Below, in pieces: positions 27,387 through 35,398 of a DNA stretch of 64,000 bases. Numbering within the stretch: the first letter of the stretch is position 1; every line of letters starts with the position of its first letter. Origin of the DNA: Caballeronia sp. INDeC2 (GTDB lineage: Bacteria > Pseudomonadota > Gammaproteobacteria > Burkholderiales > Burkholderiaceae); contig NZ_JALQDG010000040.1 of the NCBI RefSeq assembly GCF_023631325.1, positions 186,001 through 250,000 on the forward strand, given 5' to 3'. Under the pieces are notes generated by a model. The model did not search any database and had not been told where the DNA came from. It saw only the letters and a list, made by a program, of their open reading frames with translations. A program made the translations under genes and the position numbers.

Positions 27387-28514
27387 TTAGGCGCGCTTGT
27401 CGCGACGATAGAACGCGAGCTTCTCTTCATCGATCTGAAGACCGAGGCCCGGTCCTTCCGGCATGTGCAGATCGAAGTCGCGATACTGCGGGCGCGCCGT
27501 GACGATGTCGTCCTTCAACAGCAGCGGCCCGAACAATTCGGTGCCCCATGCGAGCTGCGGCAACGCGCTGAAGCCGTGCGCCGATGCAATCGAGCCGATG
27601 CTGCCTTCGAGCATGGTGCCGCCATAGAGCGACACGCCCGCCGCATCGGCGATGGCGGCCGTGCGCATCATCCCGTAGATGCCGCCGGACTTCGCAATCT
27701 TCAGCGCGAACACGTCGGCGCATGCATGGCGCACGAGTTCGAGCGCGTCTTCCGGTCCCGTCACGGCTTCGTCGGCCATGATCGGCACGATGAAGCGCGC
27801 CGCGAGCCTTGCAAGCGCGCCGCGCTGCTCGCGTGGCGTCGGCTGCTCGATCAGGTCGATGCCCGCCGCTTCCAGCGCTTCGATGCCGAGCGCGGCATCG
27901 GTTTCGTTCCAGGCCTGGTTCACATCGACCGTGACTTTGGCGCGGCTGCCGAGCGCGGCCTTGATCTTCGCCACATGCGCGACGTCGTCGCGAACGCTGC
28001 GCCGGCCGATCTTCAGCTTGAACGTGTTGTGACGGCGTTCGGCCAGCAGCATTTCGGCTTCGTCGATATCGCGCTGGGTATCGCCGCTCGCGAGCGTCCA
28101 GAGCACGGGCAGCGTCTTGCGGACCGCGCCGCCGAGCAGCTCGGACACCGGCACGCCCAGGCGCTTGCCTTGCGCGTCGAGCAGCGCGGTCTCGATCGCG
28201 GACTTGGCGAAGCGGTTGCCGCGCGCGATCTTGTTCAGCCGGAGCATCGCGCCGTTGATGTTGCTCGCATCCTGTCCGACGAGCGCGGGCGCAAGGTACG
28301 TATCGATGGTCAGCTTGATGCCCTCGGGACTTTCATCGCCGTAAGACAAGCCGCCGATCGTCGTGGCTTCGCCAAGGCCCTCGATGCCGTCGCTCGTGCG
28401 CAGACGGACGATGACGAGGGTTTGTTGCTGCATCGTCGCCATTGCGAGTTGATGCGCGCGAATGGTCGGGAGGTCAACCAGAATCGCTTCGACGGAGGTT
28501 ATTTGGGCGTTCAT
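27387..28514 (-). CDS. catB: CatB, cis,cis-muconate cycloisomerase
   Basis: 375 residues from the ATG at 28514, the normal family start (MNAQITSVEAILVDLPT); an in-frame start further upstream is rejected because it would cover the operator at 28597. Enolase-superfamily residues are present: the KLKIG motif with the catalytic Lys, metal ligands in VDVNQAW, LIEQPTP and MADEAVTG, and the C-terminal catalytic loop GGTMLEGSIGS. It lactonises muconate to muconolactone. A BenM/CatM-type site lies 83 bp upstream of the start. Confidence 0.95.
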   Translation of the reverse strand: MNAQITSVEAILVDLPTIRAHQLAMATMQQQTLVIVRLRTSDGIEGLGEATTIGGLSYGDESPEGIKLTIDTYLAPALVGQDASNINGAMLRLNKIARGNRFAKSAIETALLDAQGKRLGVPVSELLGGAVRKTLPVLWTLASGDTQRDIDEAEMLLAERRHNTFKLKIGRRSVRDDVAHVAKIKAALGSRAKVTVDVNQAWNETDAALGIEALEAAGIDLIEQPTPREQRGALARLAARFIVPIMADEAVTGPEDALELVRHACADVFALKIAKSGGIYGMMRTAAIADAAGVSLYGGTMLEGSIGSIASAHGFSALPQLAWGTELFGPLLLKDDIVTARPQYRDFDLHMPEGPGLGLQIDEEKLAFYRRDKRA

Positions 28515-28596
28515 ACCTGAAATGTCGGAATGGAAGGGTTGATGAAGTATTGCGCGCCCGTTTGCCGCGTGTCCAACACCGTTGACGTCTAGTGCC

Positions 28597-28611
28597 ATAC
28601 CCCCCAGGTAT
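28597..28611. promoter_or_regulatory. BenM/CatM-type LysR operator before catB
   Basis: ATAC-CCCCCAG-GTAT fits the ATAC-N7-GTAT consensus of the BenM/CatM/CatR group exactly. It lies between the catR stop and the catB start, so catBC-benE probably has its own muconate-induced promoter. Confidence 0.75.
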
Positions 28612-28619
28612 GACGCGCG

Positions 28620-29543
28620 TCACCGCCCCCGATCCGTGCGCGGCGTATAGACGATCCGTTCTTCCTCGTACAGCCGGTAGATGAGTTCGAGCATTTCCTT
28701 GATGTCGCGCGACTCGTCGAGCGCGCGCATGCTCATGATGATGGGCGACACGAGCGTCGGATCGTCCAGTTCCTTGTAGCTCACGTCGTCGCGTTTCAGG
28801 CCGTAGACGCTGCTCGGCACGACCGAAATGCCTTCGCCCGCCGCGACGAGACCCAGCGCGATCTGCAACTCGCGCACTTCATAGATCTTGCGGGGCGCGA
28901 GCGCGCGGTCCTGGAAGGCCGAGAGCACCTGATCCGCATAACTCGGGCGCGGCGCCTTCGGGAAGATGATCAGCGTCTCGTTGATGAGGTCGCGCAGCGA
29001 GAGCACGGGCTTCGCGAGCGAGAGCGGATGACCGACCGGCAGTGCGACGATCATCTGCTCCTCGCGCAGAATCACGCGGCGGATGTTCGCATCCTCATGA
29101 CGAATGCGGCCGAAACCGACATCGATGCGGCCGTCCTTGAGCGCGCGGATCTGGTCCATCGTCGACATTTCGTGGAGACTCAGTTCGACGGTGGCGTTCT
29201 CGTCGCGAAAGCGCCGGATGATCTTCGGCAGCATGCCGTACAAGGTCGAGCCGACGAAACCCACCGACAGACTGCGTTCGATATTGCCGACGCGCCGCGT
29301 CATCGATTCGAGTTCGGCGGTCTGCGCGAGCAGTTGCACCGCATGCGAATAGAAAAATTTGCCCGTCTCGGTGAGCTTGAGCGGGCGCGAATTGCGCTCG
29401 AATAACTGCACGCCGAGCGTCTCTTCGAGCTGCTGTATCTGACGGCTCAAAGGCGGCTGGGCGATATGCAGTCGCTGCGCGGCGCGCGTGAAATTGCGTT
29501 CTTCCGCCACCGCTACGAAATAGCGCAGGTGCCGCAGTTCCAT
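28620..29543 (-). CDS. catR: LysR-family regulator of cat/ben genes (CatR/CatM/BenM type)
   Basis: 307 residues. HTH: LRYFVAVAEERNFTRAAQRL, then HIAQPPLSRQIQQLEETLGV. The effector domain has the group-typical VGFVGSTLYGMLPKIIRRFR and RPSYADQVL segments. CatR, CatM and BenM cannot be told apart by eye. Members bind muconate (BenM also benzoate). It lies between the leftward catB-catC-benE genes and the rightward catA-benABCD genes, with a matching site on each side. Confidence 0.9.
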   Translation of the reverse strand: MELRHLRYFVAVAEERNFTRAAQRLHIAQPPLSRQIQQLEETLGVQLFERNSRPLKLTETGKFFYSHAVQLLAQTAELESMTRRVGNIERSLSVGFVGSTLYGMLPKIIRRFRDENATVELSLHEMSTMDQIRALKDGRIDVGFGRIRHEDANIRRVILREEQMIVALPVGHPLSLAKPVLSLRDLINETLIIFPKAPRPSYADQVLSAFQDRALAPRKIYEVRELQIALGLVAAGEGISVVPSSVYGLKRDDVSYKELDDPTLVSPIIMSMRALDESRDIKEMLELIYRLYEEERIVYTPRTDRGR

Positions 29544-29547
29544 CTCT

Positions 29548-29562
29548 ATACCTCCTGGATAT
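29548..29562. promoter_or_regulatory. BenM/CatM-type LysR operator between catR and catA
   Basis: ATAC-CTCCTGG-ATAT differs from ATAC-N7-GTAT at one base. It lies 5 bp upstream of the catR ATG and 160 bp upstream of catA, the place expected for autoregulation plus catA activation. A weaker related half site, ATAC followed by GCAT, is at 29643. Confidence 0.6.
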
Positions 29563-29721
29563 GGCCCAATACTAAATCAGTGTTGGACTGGCCTTCTTTG
29601 CGTCCATTATCCTGCCTTCACGCTCTGTTTCAACACCCGACCATACCTTCCGAGCATATTCATACCGGTGCTGAAGCAAGGGTTAACCCCCACCAAAAAA
29701 TTGCGAGATTCAGGAGCAGAC

Positions 29722-30657
29722 ATGAGCATCAAAGTGTTCGATACGAAGGAAGTGCAGGACTTGCTGAAGGCGGCCGCCAACCTCGGAAGTCAGGACGGCA
29801 GCGTTCGCGCCAAGGAGATCACGCATCGCCTGTTGAGCGACTTGTTCAAGGCGATCGACGACCTCGACATGACGCCCGATGAAATCTGGGCCGGCGTCAC
29901 TTACTTCAACAAGCTGGGCCAGGACGGCGAAGCTGCGCTGCTTGCCGCTGGTCTCGGTCTGGAAAAGTATCTCGACATCCGCATGGATGCCGAGGACCGC
30001 GAGGCCGATATCCACGGCGGCACGCCGCGCACCATCGAAGGCCCGCTGTACGTTGCCGGTGCGCCGGTGCGCGACGGCGTGTCGAAGATCGATCTCGATC
30101 CCGATGAAGACGCAGGCCCGCTCGTCATTCGCGGCACGGTCACGGGCGCGGACGGCAAGCCCGTCGCGAATGCGGTGGTCGAATGCTGGCATGCCAACTC
30201 GAAGGGCTTCTATTCGCACTTCGACCCGACCGGCGCGCAGAGCGACTTCAATCTGCGCGGCGCAGTGAAGACGGGCGCCGACGGCACATACGAATTCCGC
30301 ACGTTGATGCCCGTGGGCTACGGCTGCCCGCCGCACGGCGCGACGCAGCAGTTGCTCAACACGCTTGCGCGTCATGGCAATCGTCCGGCGCACGTGCACT
30401 TCTTCGCGACCAGCGAGAACCATCGCAAGCTGACGACGCAGATCAATATCGAAGGCGATCCGCTCATCTGGGACGACTTCGCTTACGCGACCCGCGAAGA
30501 GCTCGTGCCGCCTGTCGTCGAAAAGACGGGCGGCACGGCGCTCGGCCTCAAGTCCGACGCGTACAAGGAAATCACGTTCGACATCCAGTTGACGCCGCTC
30601 CTGCAAGGCAAGGACAACCAGGTCGTTCATCGTCCGCGCGTATCCGTCGCTGCGTAG
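29722..30657 (+). CDS. catA: CatA, intradiol catechol 1,2-dioxygenase
   Basis: 311 residues from the ATG at 29722, preceded by CAGGAG. All four iron ligands are found at the same numbers as in the Acinetobacter enzyme: Tyr164 (KGFYSH), Tyr200 (PVGYG), His224 and His226 (RPAHVHFF). The N-terminal helical linker domain is present. It cleaves catechol to cis,cis-muconate. It opens the rightward arm, divergent from catR and followed by benABCD. Confidence 0.96.
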   Translation: MSIKVFDTKEVQDLLKAAANLGSQDGSVRAKEITHRLLSDLFKAIDDLDMTPDEIWAGVTYFNKLGQDGEAALLAAGLGLEKYLDIRMDAEDREADIHGGTPRTIEGPLYVAGAPVRDGVSKIDLDPDEDAGPLVIRGTVTGADGKPVANAVVECWHANSKGFYSHFDPTGAQSDFNLRGAVKTGADGTYEFRTLMPVGYGCPPHGATQQLLNTLARHGNRPAHVHFFATSENHRKLTTQINIEGDPLIWDDFAYATREELVPPVVEKTGGTALGLKSDAYKEITFDIQLTPLLQGKDNQVVHRPRVSVAA

Positions 30658-30677
30658 TCACGCGACACGCGCCTGCG

Positions 30678-30699
30678 GCGGCGACAGATCTGTCGCCGC
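30678..30699. repeat. Perfect 22-bp palindrome between catA and benA
   Basis: An inverted repeat with no mismatch, centred on AGATCT (30686-30691), each arm 11 bp and starting GCGGCGACAG. It lies 21 bp after the catA stop and 72 bp before the benA start. It could be a transcript hairpin (attenuator, processing or stability element) or a protein-binding site. There is no U-run, so it is not a standard terminator. Confidence 0.8.
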
Positions 30700-30771
30700 T
30701 CGAATCTCCGCACGAATCTTTCGACACCGATGCAAGCGCTCCATGACCGGAGCCGCATAGGGAGAACACAC

Positions 30772-32130
30772 ATGTCCGTTATCACCGACAAAGCCAGCCA
30801 GCTCGACGAACTGCTGCAAACAGCCGTTCAGGACGACAAGGAAAGCGGCGTATTCCGCTGCCGCCGCGATATCTTCACCAACGCCGATCTCTACGAACTC
30901 GAGATGAAGCATATCTTCGAGAGCAACTGGGTTTATCTCGCGCACGAAAGCCAGATCCCCAACAACAACGATTACTACACGACGTGGATCGGCCGCCAGC
31001 CGGTGGTCGTCACGCGCGACAAGACCGGCGAACTGCACGCGGTCATCAACGCCTGTGCCCACAAGGGCGCGATGCTGTGCCGTCGCAAGCATGGCAACAA
31101 AGGCAGCTTCACGTGCCCGTTTCACGGCTGGACCTTCGCGAACACCGGCAAGCTGCTGAAGGTCAAGGACGAGAAGACCACCGAATATCCGATTCAATTC
31201 AATACGCACGGCTCGCACGATTTGCGAAAAGTGCCGCGTTTCCAGAGCTATCGCGGTTTCCTGTTCGGCAGCCTCAATGCGGATTCGATGCCGCTCGAAG
31301 AGTATCTCGGCGAGACGAAGATCATCATCGATCAGATCGTCGATCAGGCGCCGAACGGACTCGAAGTATTGCGCGGCAATTCCTCGTATATCTACGACGG
31401 CAACTGGAAGATGCAGATGGAAAACGGTTGCGACGGCTATCACGTCAGCACCGTGCACTGGAACTATGCCGCGACGATGGGCCGACGCAAGGTCGAAGGC
31501 ACGAAAGCGGTCGATGCCAACAGCTGGAGCAAGTCGGTCGCGGGCGTGTATGGCTTCGAGCATGGCCACATCCTCTTGTGGACCCGGACGATGAATCCCG
31601 AAGTGCGGCCCGTATATCAGCATCGCGAGGAAATCAAGGCGCGCGTCGGCGAGGTGCAGGCGGATTACATCGTCAATCAGACGCGCAATCTGTGCCTCTA
31701 TCCGAACGTGTTCCTGATGGATCAGTTCAGCACGCAGATTCGCGTGGTGCGCCCGCTCGGTGTCGACAAGACCGAAGTCAGCATCTTCTGCTTCGCGCCG
31801 AAGGGCGAGAGCGCCGAGGACCGCGCGACGCGCATTCGCCAATACGAAGACTTCTTCAACGTCTCGGGCATGGGCACGAGCGACGACCTCGAAGAGTTCC
31901 GTGCGTGCCAGTCGGGTTATGCGGGCATCACGGCGATGTGGAACGACCTGTCGCGCGGCGCGCCGCTGTGGGTTCACGGTCCCGATGAGAACGCGAAGAA
32001 GATGGGTCTCGATCCGCTTATCTCGGGCGAACGCAGCGAGGACGAAGGCCTCTTCGTCGCGCAGCACGAATACTGGGTCAATGTGATGCGGGACGCCCTG
32101 AAGAAGGAACAAGGGGAGGCACTGGCATGA
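30772..32130 (+). CDS. benA: BenA, benzoate 1,2-dioxygenase alpha subunit
   Basis: 452 residues from the ATG at 30772 (GGGAGAAC upstream). Rieske [2Fe-2S] ligands: CAHKGAML and CPFHGW (C-x-H, 17 residues, C-x2-H). The catalytic iron region ENGCDGYHVSTVHW follows. With BenB it adds two hydroxyl groups to benzoate, using electrons from BenC. Its stop overlaps the benB start. Confidence 0.96.
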   Translation: MSVITDKASQLDELLQTAVQDDKESGVFRCRRDIFTNADLYELEMKHIFESNWVYLAHESQIPNNNDYYTTWIGRQPVVVTRDKTGELHAVINACAHKGAMLCRRKHGNKGSFTCPFHGWTFANTGKLLKVKDEKTTEYPIQFNTHGSHDLRKVPRFQSYRGFLFGSLNADSMPLEEYLGETKIIIDQIVDQAPNGLEVLRGNSSYIYDGNWKMQMENGCDGYHVSTVHWNYAATMGRRKVEGTKAVDANSWSKSVAGVYGFEHGHILLWTRTMNPEVRPVYQHREEIKARVGEVQADYIVNQTRNLCLYPNVFLMDQFSTQIRVVRPLGVDKTEVSIFCFAPKGESAEDRATRIRQYEDFFNVSGMGTSDDLEEFRACQSGYAGITAMWNDLSRGAPLWVHGPDENAKKMGLDPLISGERSEDEGLFVAQHEYWVNVMRDALKKEQGEALA

Positions 32131-32615
32131 GCTTCGATTACCACAAAATCTGCGCGACGCTGTATCGCGAAGCGCGCCTGCTCGATGACCGTCAGTGGGA
32201 CGAGTGGCTCGGCTGCTATGCGGAAGACGTCACCTACTGGATGCCCGCATGGGACGACGATGACAAGCTCACCGACGATCACGAAAGCCAGATCTCGTTG
32301 ATGTTCTACCCGGATCGCGGCGGCCTCGAAGATCGTGTGTTCCGCATCAAGACCGAGCGCAGCGGCGCATCGATGCCCGAGCCGCGCACGAGCCACAACG
32401 TCACCAATGTGGAAGTGCTGGCCGAACGCGAGAACGAAGTGGATGTGCGCTACAACTTCGACACGCTCAATCATCGCTACAAGATCACCGATCATTTTTT
32501 CGGCACGATCTTCGTGACGCTGCGAAAGGTCGACGACATTCTGGTGATCGCGCACAAGAAGATTGTGTTGAAGAACGACTATATCCGTCAGGTCCTCGAC
32601 GTCTACCACGTCTGA
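32127..32615 (+). CDS. benB: BenB, benzoate 1,2-dioxygenase beta subunit
   Basis: 162 residues. Small-subunit features: EARLLDDRQWDEWLGCYAED, VTYWMPAW and the C-terminal KKIVLKNDYIRQVLDVYHV. The start overlaps benA by ATGA at 32127. It is structural in the alpha3-beta3 oxygenase. Confidence 0.96.
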   Translation: MSFDYHKICATLYREARLLDDRQWDEWLGCYAEDVTYWMPAWDDDDKLTDDHESQISLMFYPDRGGLEDRVFRIKTERSGASMPEPRTSHNVTNVEVLAERENEVDVRYNFDTLNHRYKITDHFFGTIFVTLRKVDDILVIAHKKIVLKNDYIRQVLDVYHV

Positions 32616-32649
32616 TGCCCCGGTGATGAGACAGGAAGTAGGAGGCAAC

Positions 32650-33678
32650 ATGTCCAGCTACAACATTGCACTGAATTTCGAAGATGGCGTCACGCGTTTC
32701 GTCGAATGCAAGGCGGGCGAGAAGGTCCTCGACGCCGCATTTCGCGCCAAGATCAACCTGCCGATGGATTGCTCCGACGGCGTATGCGGCACCTGCAAAT
32801 GCCGCGCCGAAAGCGGCAGTTACGATCTCGGCGACGAGTACATCGAAGACGCGCTTTCCGACGACGAGAAGGAAACCGGTCTCGTGCTCACGTGCCAGAT
32901 GGTGCCGTCGAGCGATTGCGTGATCGCGGTTCCGGCTTCGTCCACCGCGTGCAAGACCGCGCAAAGCAAATTCGCCGCGACGGTCACGAAGATCGAGCCG
33001 CACAACGATGCCGCCGTCGTGCTCGAACTTGACGTGGATGCCGCCACGCCCGCGCCGGTTTTCTTGCCGGGCCAGTACGTGAACATCGACGTGCCGGGCA
33101 GCGGCCAGCATCGTTCGTATTCGTTCTCGTCCGCGCCGGGTCAGACGAAAATCAGCTTTCTCATCAAGAAGATTCCGGGCGGCGTGATGAGCACGTGGCT
33201 CGAAACCGCGCAGGCGGGCAGCTCGGTGGAATTGACCGGACCGCTCGGCAGCTTCTATCTGCGCGCCGTGGAGCGGCCGTTGCTGTTCCTCGCGGGCGGC
33301 ACGGGCCTCGCGCCGTTCCTGTCGATGCTCGAAGTGCTCGCGCGCGCCAGCTCGCAACAGAAGATTCACCTGATTTACGGCGTGACGCGCGACCTCGATC
33401 TGGTGCAGGTCGAAGCGATCGAGGCCTACACGGCGAAGCTGCCGAACTTCACGTTCAGCACCGTCGTCGCCGATGCGGAGTCGAATCATCCGCGCAAGGG
33501 CTGGGTGACGCAGCACATGCCCGCAGAATCGCTGAATGAAGGCGATGTCGATGTGTACCTGTGCGGCCCGCCGCCGATGGTCGATGCCGTGCGAAAGCAC
33601 TTCGACGACAACGGCGTGAAGCCCAACAGCTTCCACTACGAGAAATTCACTCCCAACGCCGCGCCGGTGACCGCATGA
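32650..33678 (+). CDS. benC: BenC, benzoate dioxygenase reductase
   Basis: 342 residues from the ATG at 32650, preceded by AGGAGG. The N-terminal plant-type [2Fe-2S] ferredoxin domain has CSDGVCGTCKC plus a later Cys in LTCQM. FAD-binding RSYSFSSAPG and NAD-binding LFLAGGTGLAPFLSM and YLCGPPPMVDAV follow. It passes electrons from NADH to BenAB. The stop overlaps the benD start by ATGA. Confidence 0.96.
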   Translation: MSSYNIALNFEDGVTRFVECKAGEKVLDAAFRAKINLPMDCSDGVCGTCKCRAESGSYDLGDEYIEDALSDDEKETGLVLTCQMVPSSDCVIAVPASSTACKTAQSKFAATVTKIEPHNDAAVVLELDVDAATPAPVFLPGQYVNIDVPGSGQHRSYSFSSAPGQTKISFLIKKIPGGVMSTWLETAQAGSSVELTGPLGSFYLRAVERPLLFLAGGTGLAPFLSMLEVLARASSQQKIHLIYGVTRDLDLVQVEAIEAYTAKLPNFTFSTVVADAESNHPRKGWVTQHMPAESLNEGDVDVYLCGPPPMVDAVRKHFDDNGVKPNSFHYEKFTPNAAPVTA

Positions 33679-34451
33679 GCACACAACGATTTGCAGGCAA
33701 GGTGATGATCGTCACCGGCGCGGCGCAGGGCATCGGACGCGGTGTGGCGCTGCGTGCGGCCGCCGAGGGCGCGAAGGTGCTGTTCGTCGATCGCGCGGAC
33801 TTCGTATCCGAAGTGGCCGCCGAAGCGCAAGGCGCGGATACGGCGGGCTTCGTCGCCGATCTCGAGACGTATGACGGCGCGGCATCGGCGATGGCGTTCG
33901 CGGCGCGCACGTTCGGCGGCATCGATATTCTCGTGAACGGCGTCGGCGGCGCGATCCGCATGCGTCCGTACGCGGAGTTCCAGCCTGCGCAGATCGACGC
34001 TGAAATTCGACGCTCGCTCATGCCTACGCTCTACGCGTGCCATGCCGTGTTGCCGCATTTGCTCGAACGCGGCGGTGGAACCATCGTGAATGTGTCTTCG
34101 AACGCCACGCGCGGCATTCGACGCGTGCCGTATTCGGCCGCGAAGGGCGGCGTCAACGCGATGACGCAAGCATTGGCGATGGAATACGGCGAGCGCAATA
34201 TCCGCGTGGTCGCCGCTGCACCCGGTGGAACCGAAGCGCCCGCCCGACGCGTCCCGCGCAACGCGAGCGGCGATAGCGAGCAGGAAAAAATCTGGATGGG
34301 CGAAACGGTGAAGCAGGTGACCGAATCGACCTTCTTCAAGCGCTACGGCACCCTCGACGAACAGGTCGCCCCGATTCTGTTCCTCGCTTCGGACGAAGCA
34401 AGCTATATCACGGGCGCGGTGCTGCCGGTTGCTGGCGGCGATAACGGTTGA
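33675..34451 (+). CDS. benD: BenD, benzoate cis-diol dehydrogenase
   Basis: 258 residues, short-chain dehydrogenase. NAD motif TGAAQGIGRG (residues 14-23), VNGVGG in place of NNAG, active site Ser in VNVSSNA and YSAAKGG. It oxidises and decarboxylates the benzoate diol to catechol, feeding CatA. Start overlaps benC by ATGA. Confidence 0.95.
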   Translation: MSTQRFAGKVMIVTGAAQGIGRGVALRAAAEGAKVLFVDRADFVSEVAAEAQGADTAGFVADLETYDGAASAMAFAARTFGGIDILVNGVGGAIRMRPYAEFQPAQIDAEIRRSLMPTLYACHAVLPHLLERGGGTIVNVSSNATRGIRRVPYSAAKGGVNAMTQALAMEYGERNIRVVAAAPGGTEAPARRVPRNASGDSEQEKIWMGETVKQVTESTFFKRYGTLDEQVAPILFLASDEASYITGAVLPVAGGDNG

Positions 34452-34479
34452 TAACGGTCGGGTGCAGGAGACGCATGCC

Positions 34480-34887
34480 ATGAGTGAACGCAAAGCTATC
34501 GTTCCCAAAGGAATGGAAGCAGTGTACGAGAAGATTCGCTACGCGCCCGCCGTCAAGGCGGGCAACACGATTTACGTGTCCGGGCAGATCGGTCGCGATG
34601 CGGCCATGCAACTCGTCGAAGACCGCGAAGCGCAGATCGTGCAGGCATTCGAGAATCTGAAGCAGGTGCTGGAAGCGGCGGGCGCTTCATTGAGCGATGT
34701 CGTCGACGTGACCACCTTTCACACCGACATGCGCGATCTGCCCTTGTTCATGCAGGTGCGCGAGCGCTACCTCAACACGCATCCGCTGCCGGCGTGGACG
34801 GCCATCGGCGCGCACATGCTTGGCGGCGCGGCGGGTTATATCGTCGAAATCAAGGCGGTCGCGGTGTTGGCCGAAGCAGGGAAATGA
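34480..34887 (+). CDS. RidA-family protein
   Basis: 135 residues from the ATG at 34480, preceded by CAGGAG. RidA/YjgF features: YAPAVKAGNTIYVSGQIGRD, FENLKQVLEAAGASLSDVVD, VTTFHTDM and AWTAIGAHML. The Arg of the usual RxxG deaminase motif is not in the standard context (it reads PAWTAIGAHML), so imine deaminase activity is uncertain. It follows benD by 28 bp, so it is likely co-transcribed with the benzoate genes; its role there is unknown. Confidence 0.85.
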   Translation: MSERKAIVPKGMEAVYEKIRYAPAVKAGNTIYVSGQIGRDAAMQLVEDREAQIVQAFENLKQVLEAAGASLSDVVDVTTFHTDMRDLPLFMQVRERYLNTHPLPAWTAIGAHMLGGAAGYIVEIKAVAVLAEAGK

Positions 34888-35165
34888 ACGTGTGCGGCAA
34901 GGCAAAACGCGACGTCGTTTCGGTGCTGCCGCATCGCGCGGACGATATGGCGCGTCTCGCGGTTCTGCTTGCGGACGGTGAGCCCATTGTCACGGTCATC
35001 GGCAAGTTCAACGCGGGCAAGAGCTCGCTGTGCAATCTGCTTGCCGACCGATTCGCCGCGCACGGCAAGACGGTGGAGTACTTCTATCTCGATGCGGGCC
35101 GCATCGTCGAAACGCGAGAGCGCTTCAAGGCGAGCAGCAAGCCGATGTCAGGACGCGCGCGATAG
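34884..35165 (+). pseudogene. Short P-loop protein, probably remnant of a dynamin-like GTPase
   Basis: 93 residues; the ATG at 34884 overlaps the ridA stop (ATGA). The core GEPIVTVIGKFNAGKSSLCN is a good Walker A of the dynamin-like GTPase type, but families with this motif are several hundred residues long. After it the sequence reads FAAHGKTVEYFYLDAG and ends at KPMSGRAR with no G3 or G4 motifs. Other frames up to 35280 show no convincing continuation. I think it is a truncated remnant kept by translational coupling; a real small protein cannot be excluded. Confidence 0.4.
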
Positions 35166-35398
35166 CAAAGCTGATGTCGATGAACGCGGCCGCGGATCTT
35201 ATGAAGACGCCGTGTCGATCTCGTCGCATCGCGCGCGCGAGCAGCGATCTGAAAGAAAGACTTCGCGGCTAACGTCTTAAGAACGTCAACGAGAGCCCCA
35301 TATTTGCTGCGCAAGGGAAACGCGCGCGCGAGCATCGTGAAAAGAAGACCGCGTAATTAATTAAAGCAAGTCCTACATCGAAGTTAAAGGAGACAACC

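Noticed and set aside
30658..32112. Leftward open frame of 484 codons antisense to benA
   Set aside because: benA has intact Rieske and iron-site motifs; the antisense frame has none and no ribosome site.
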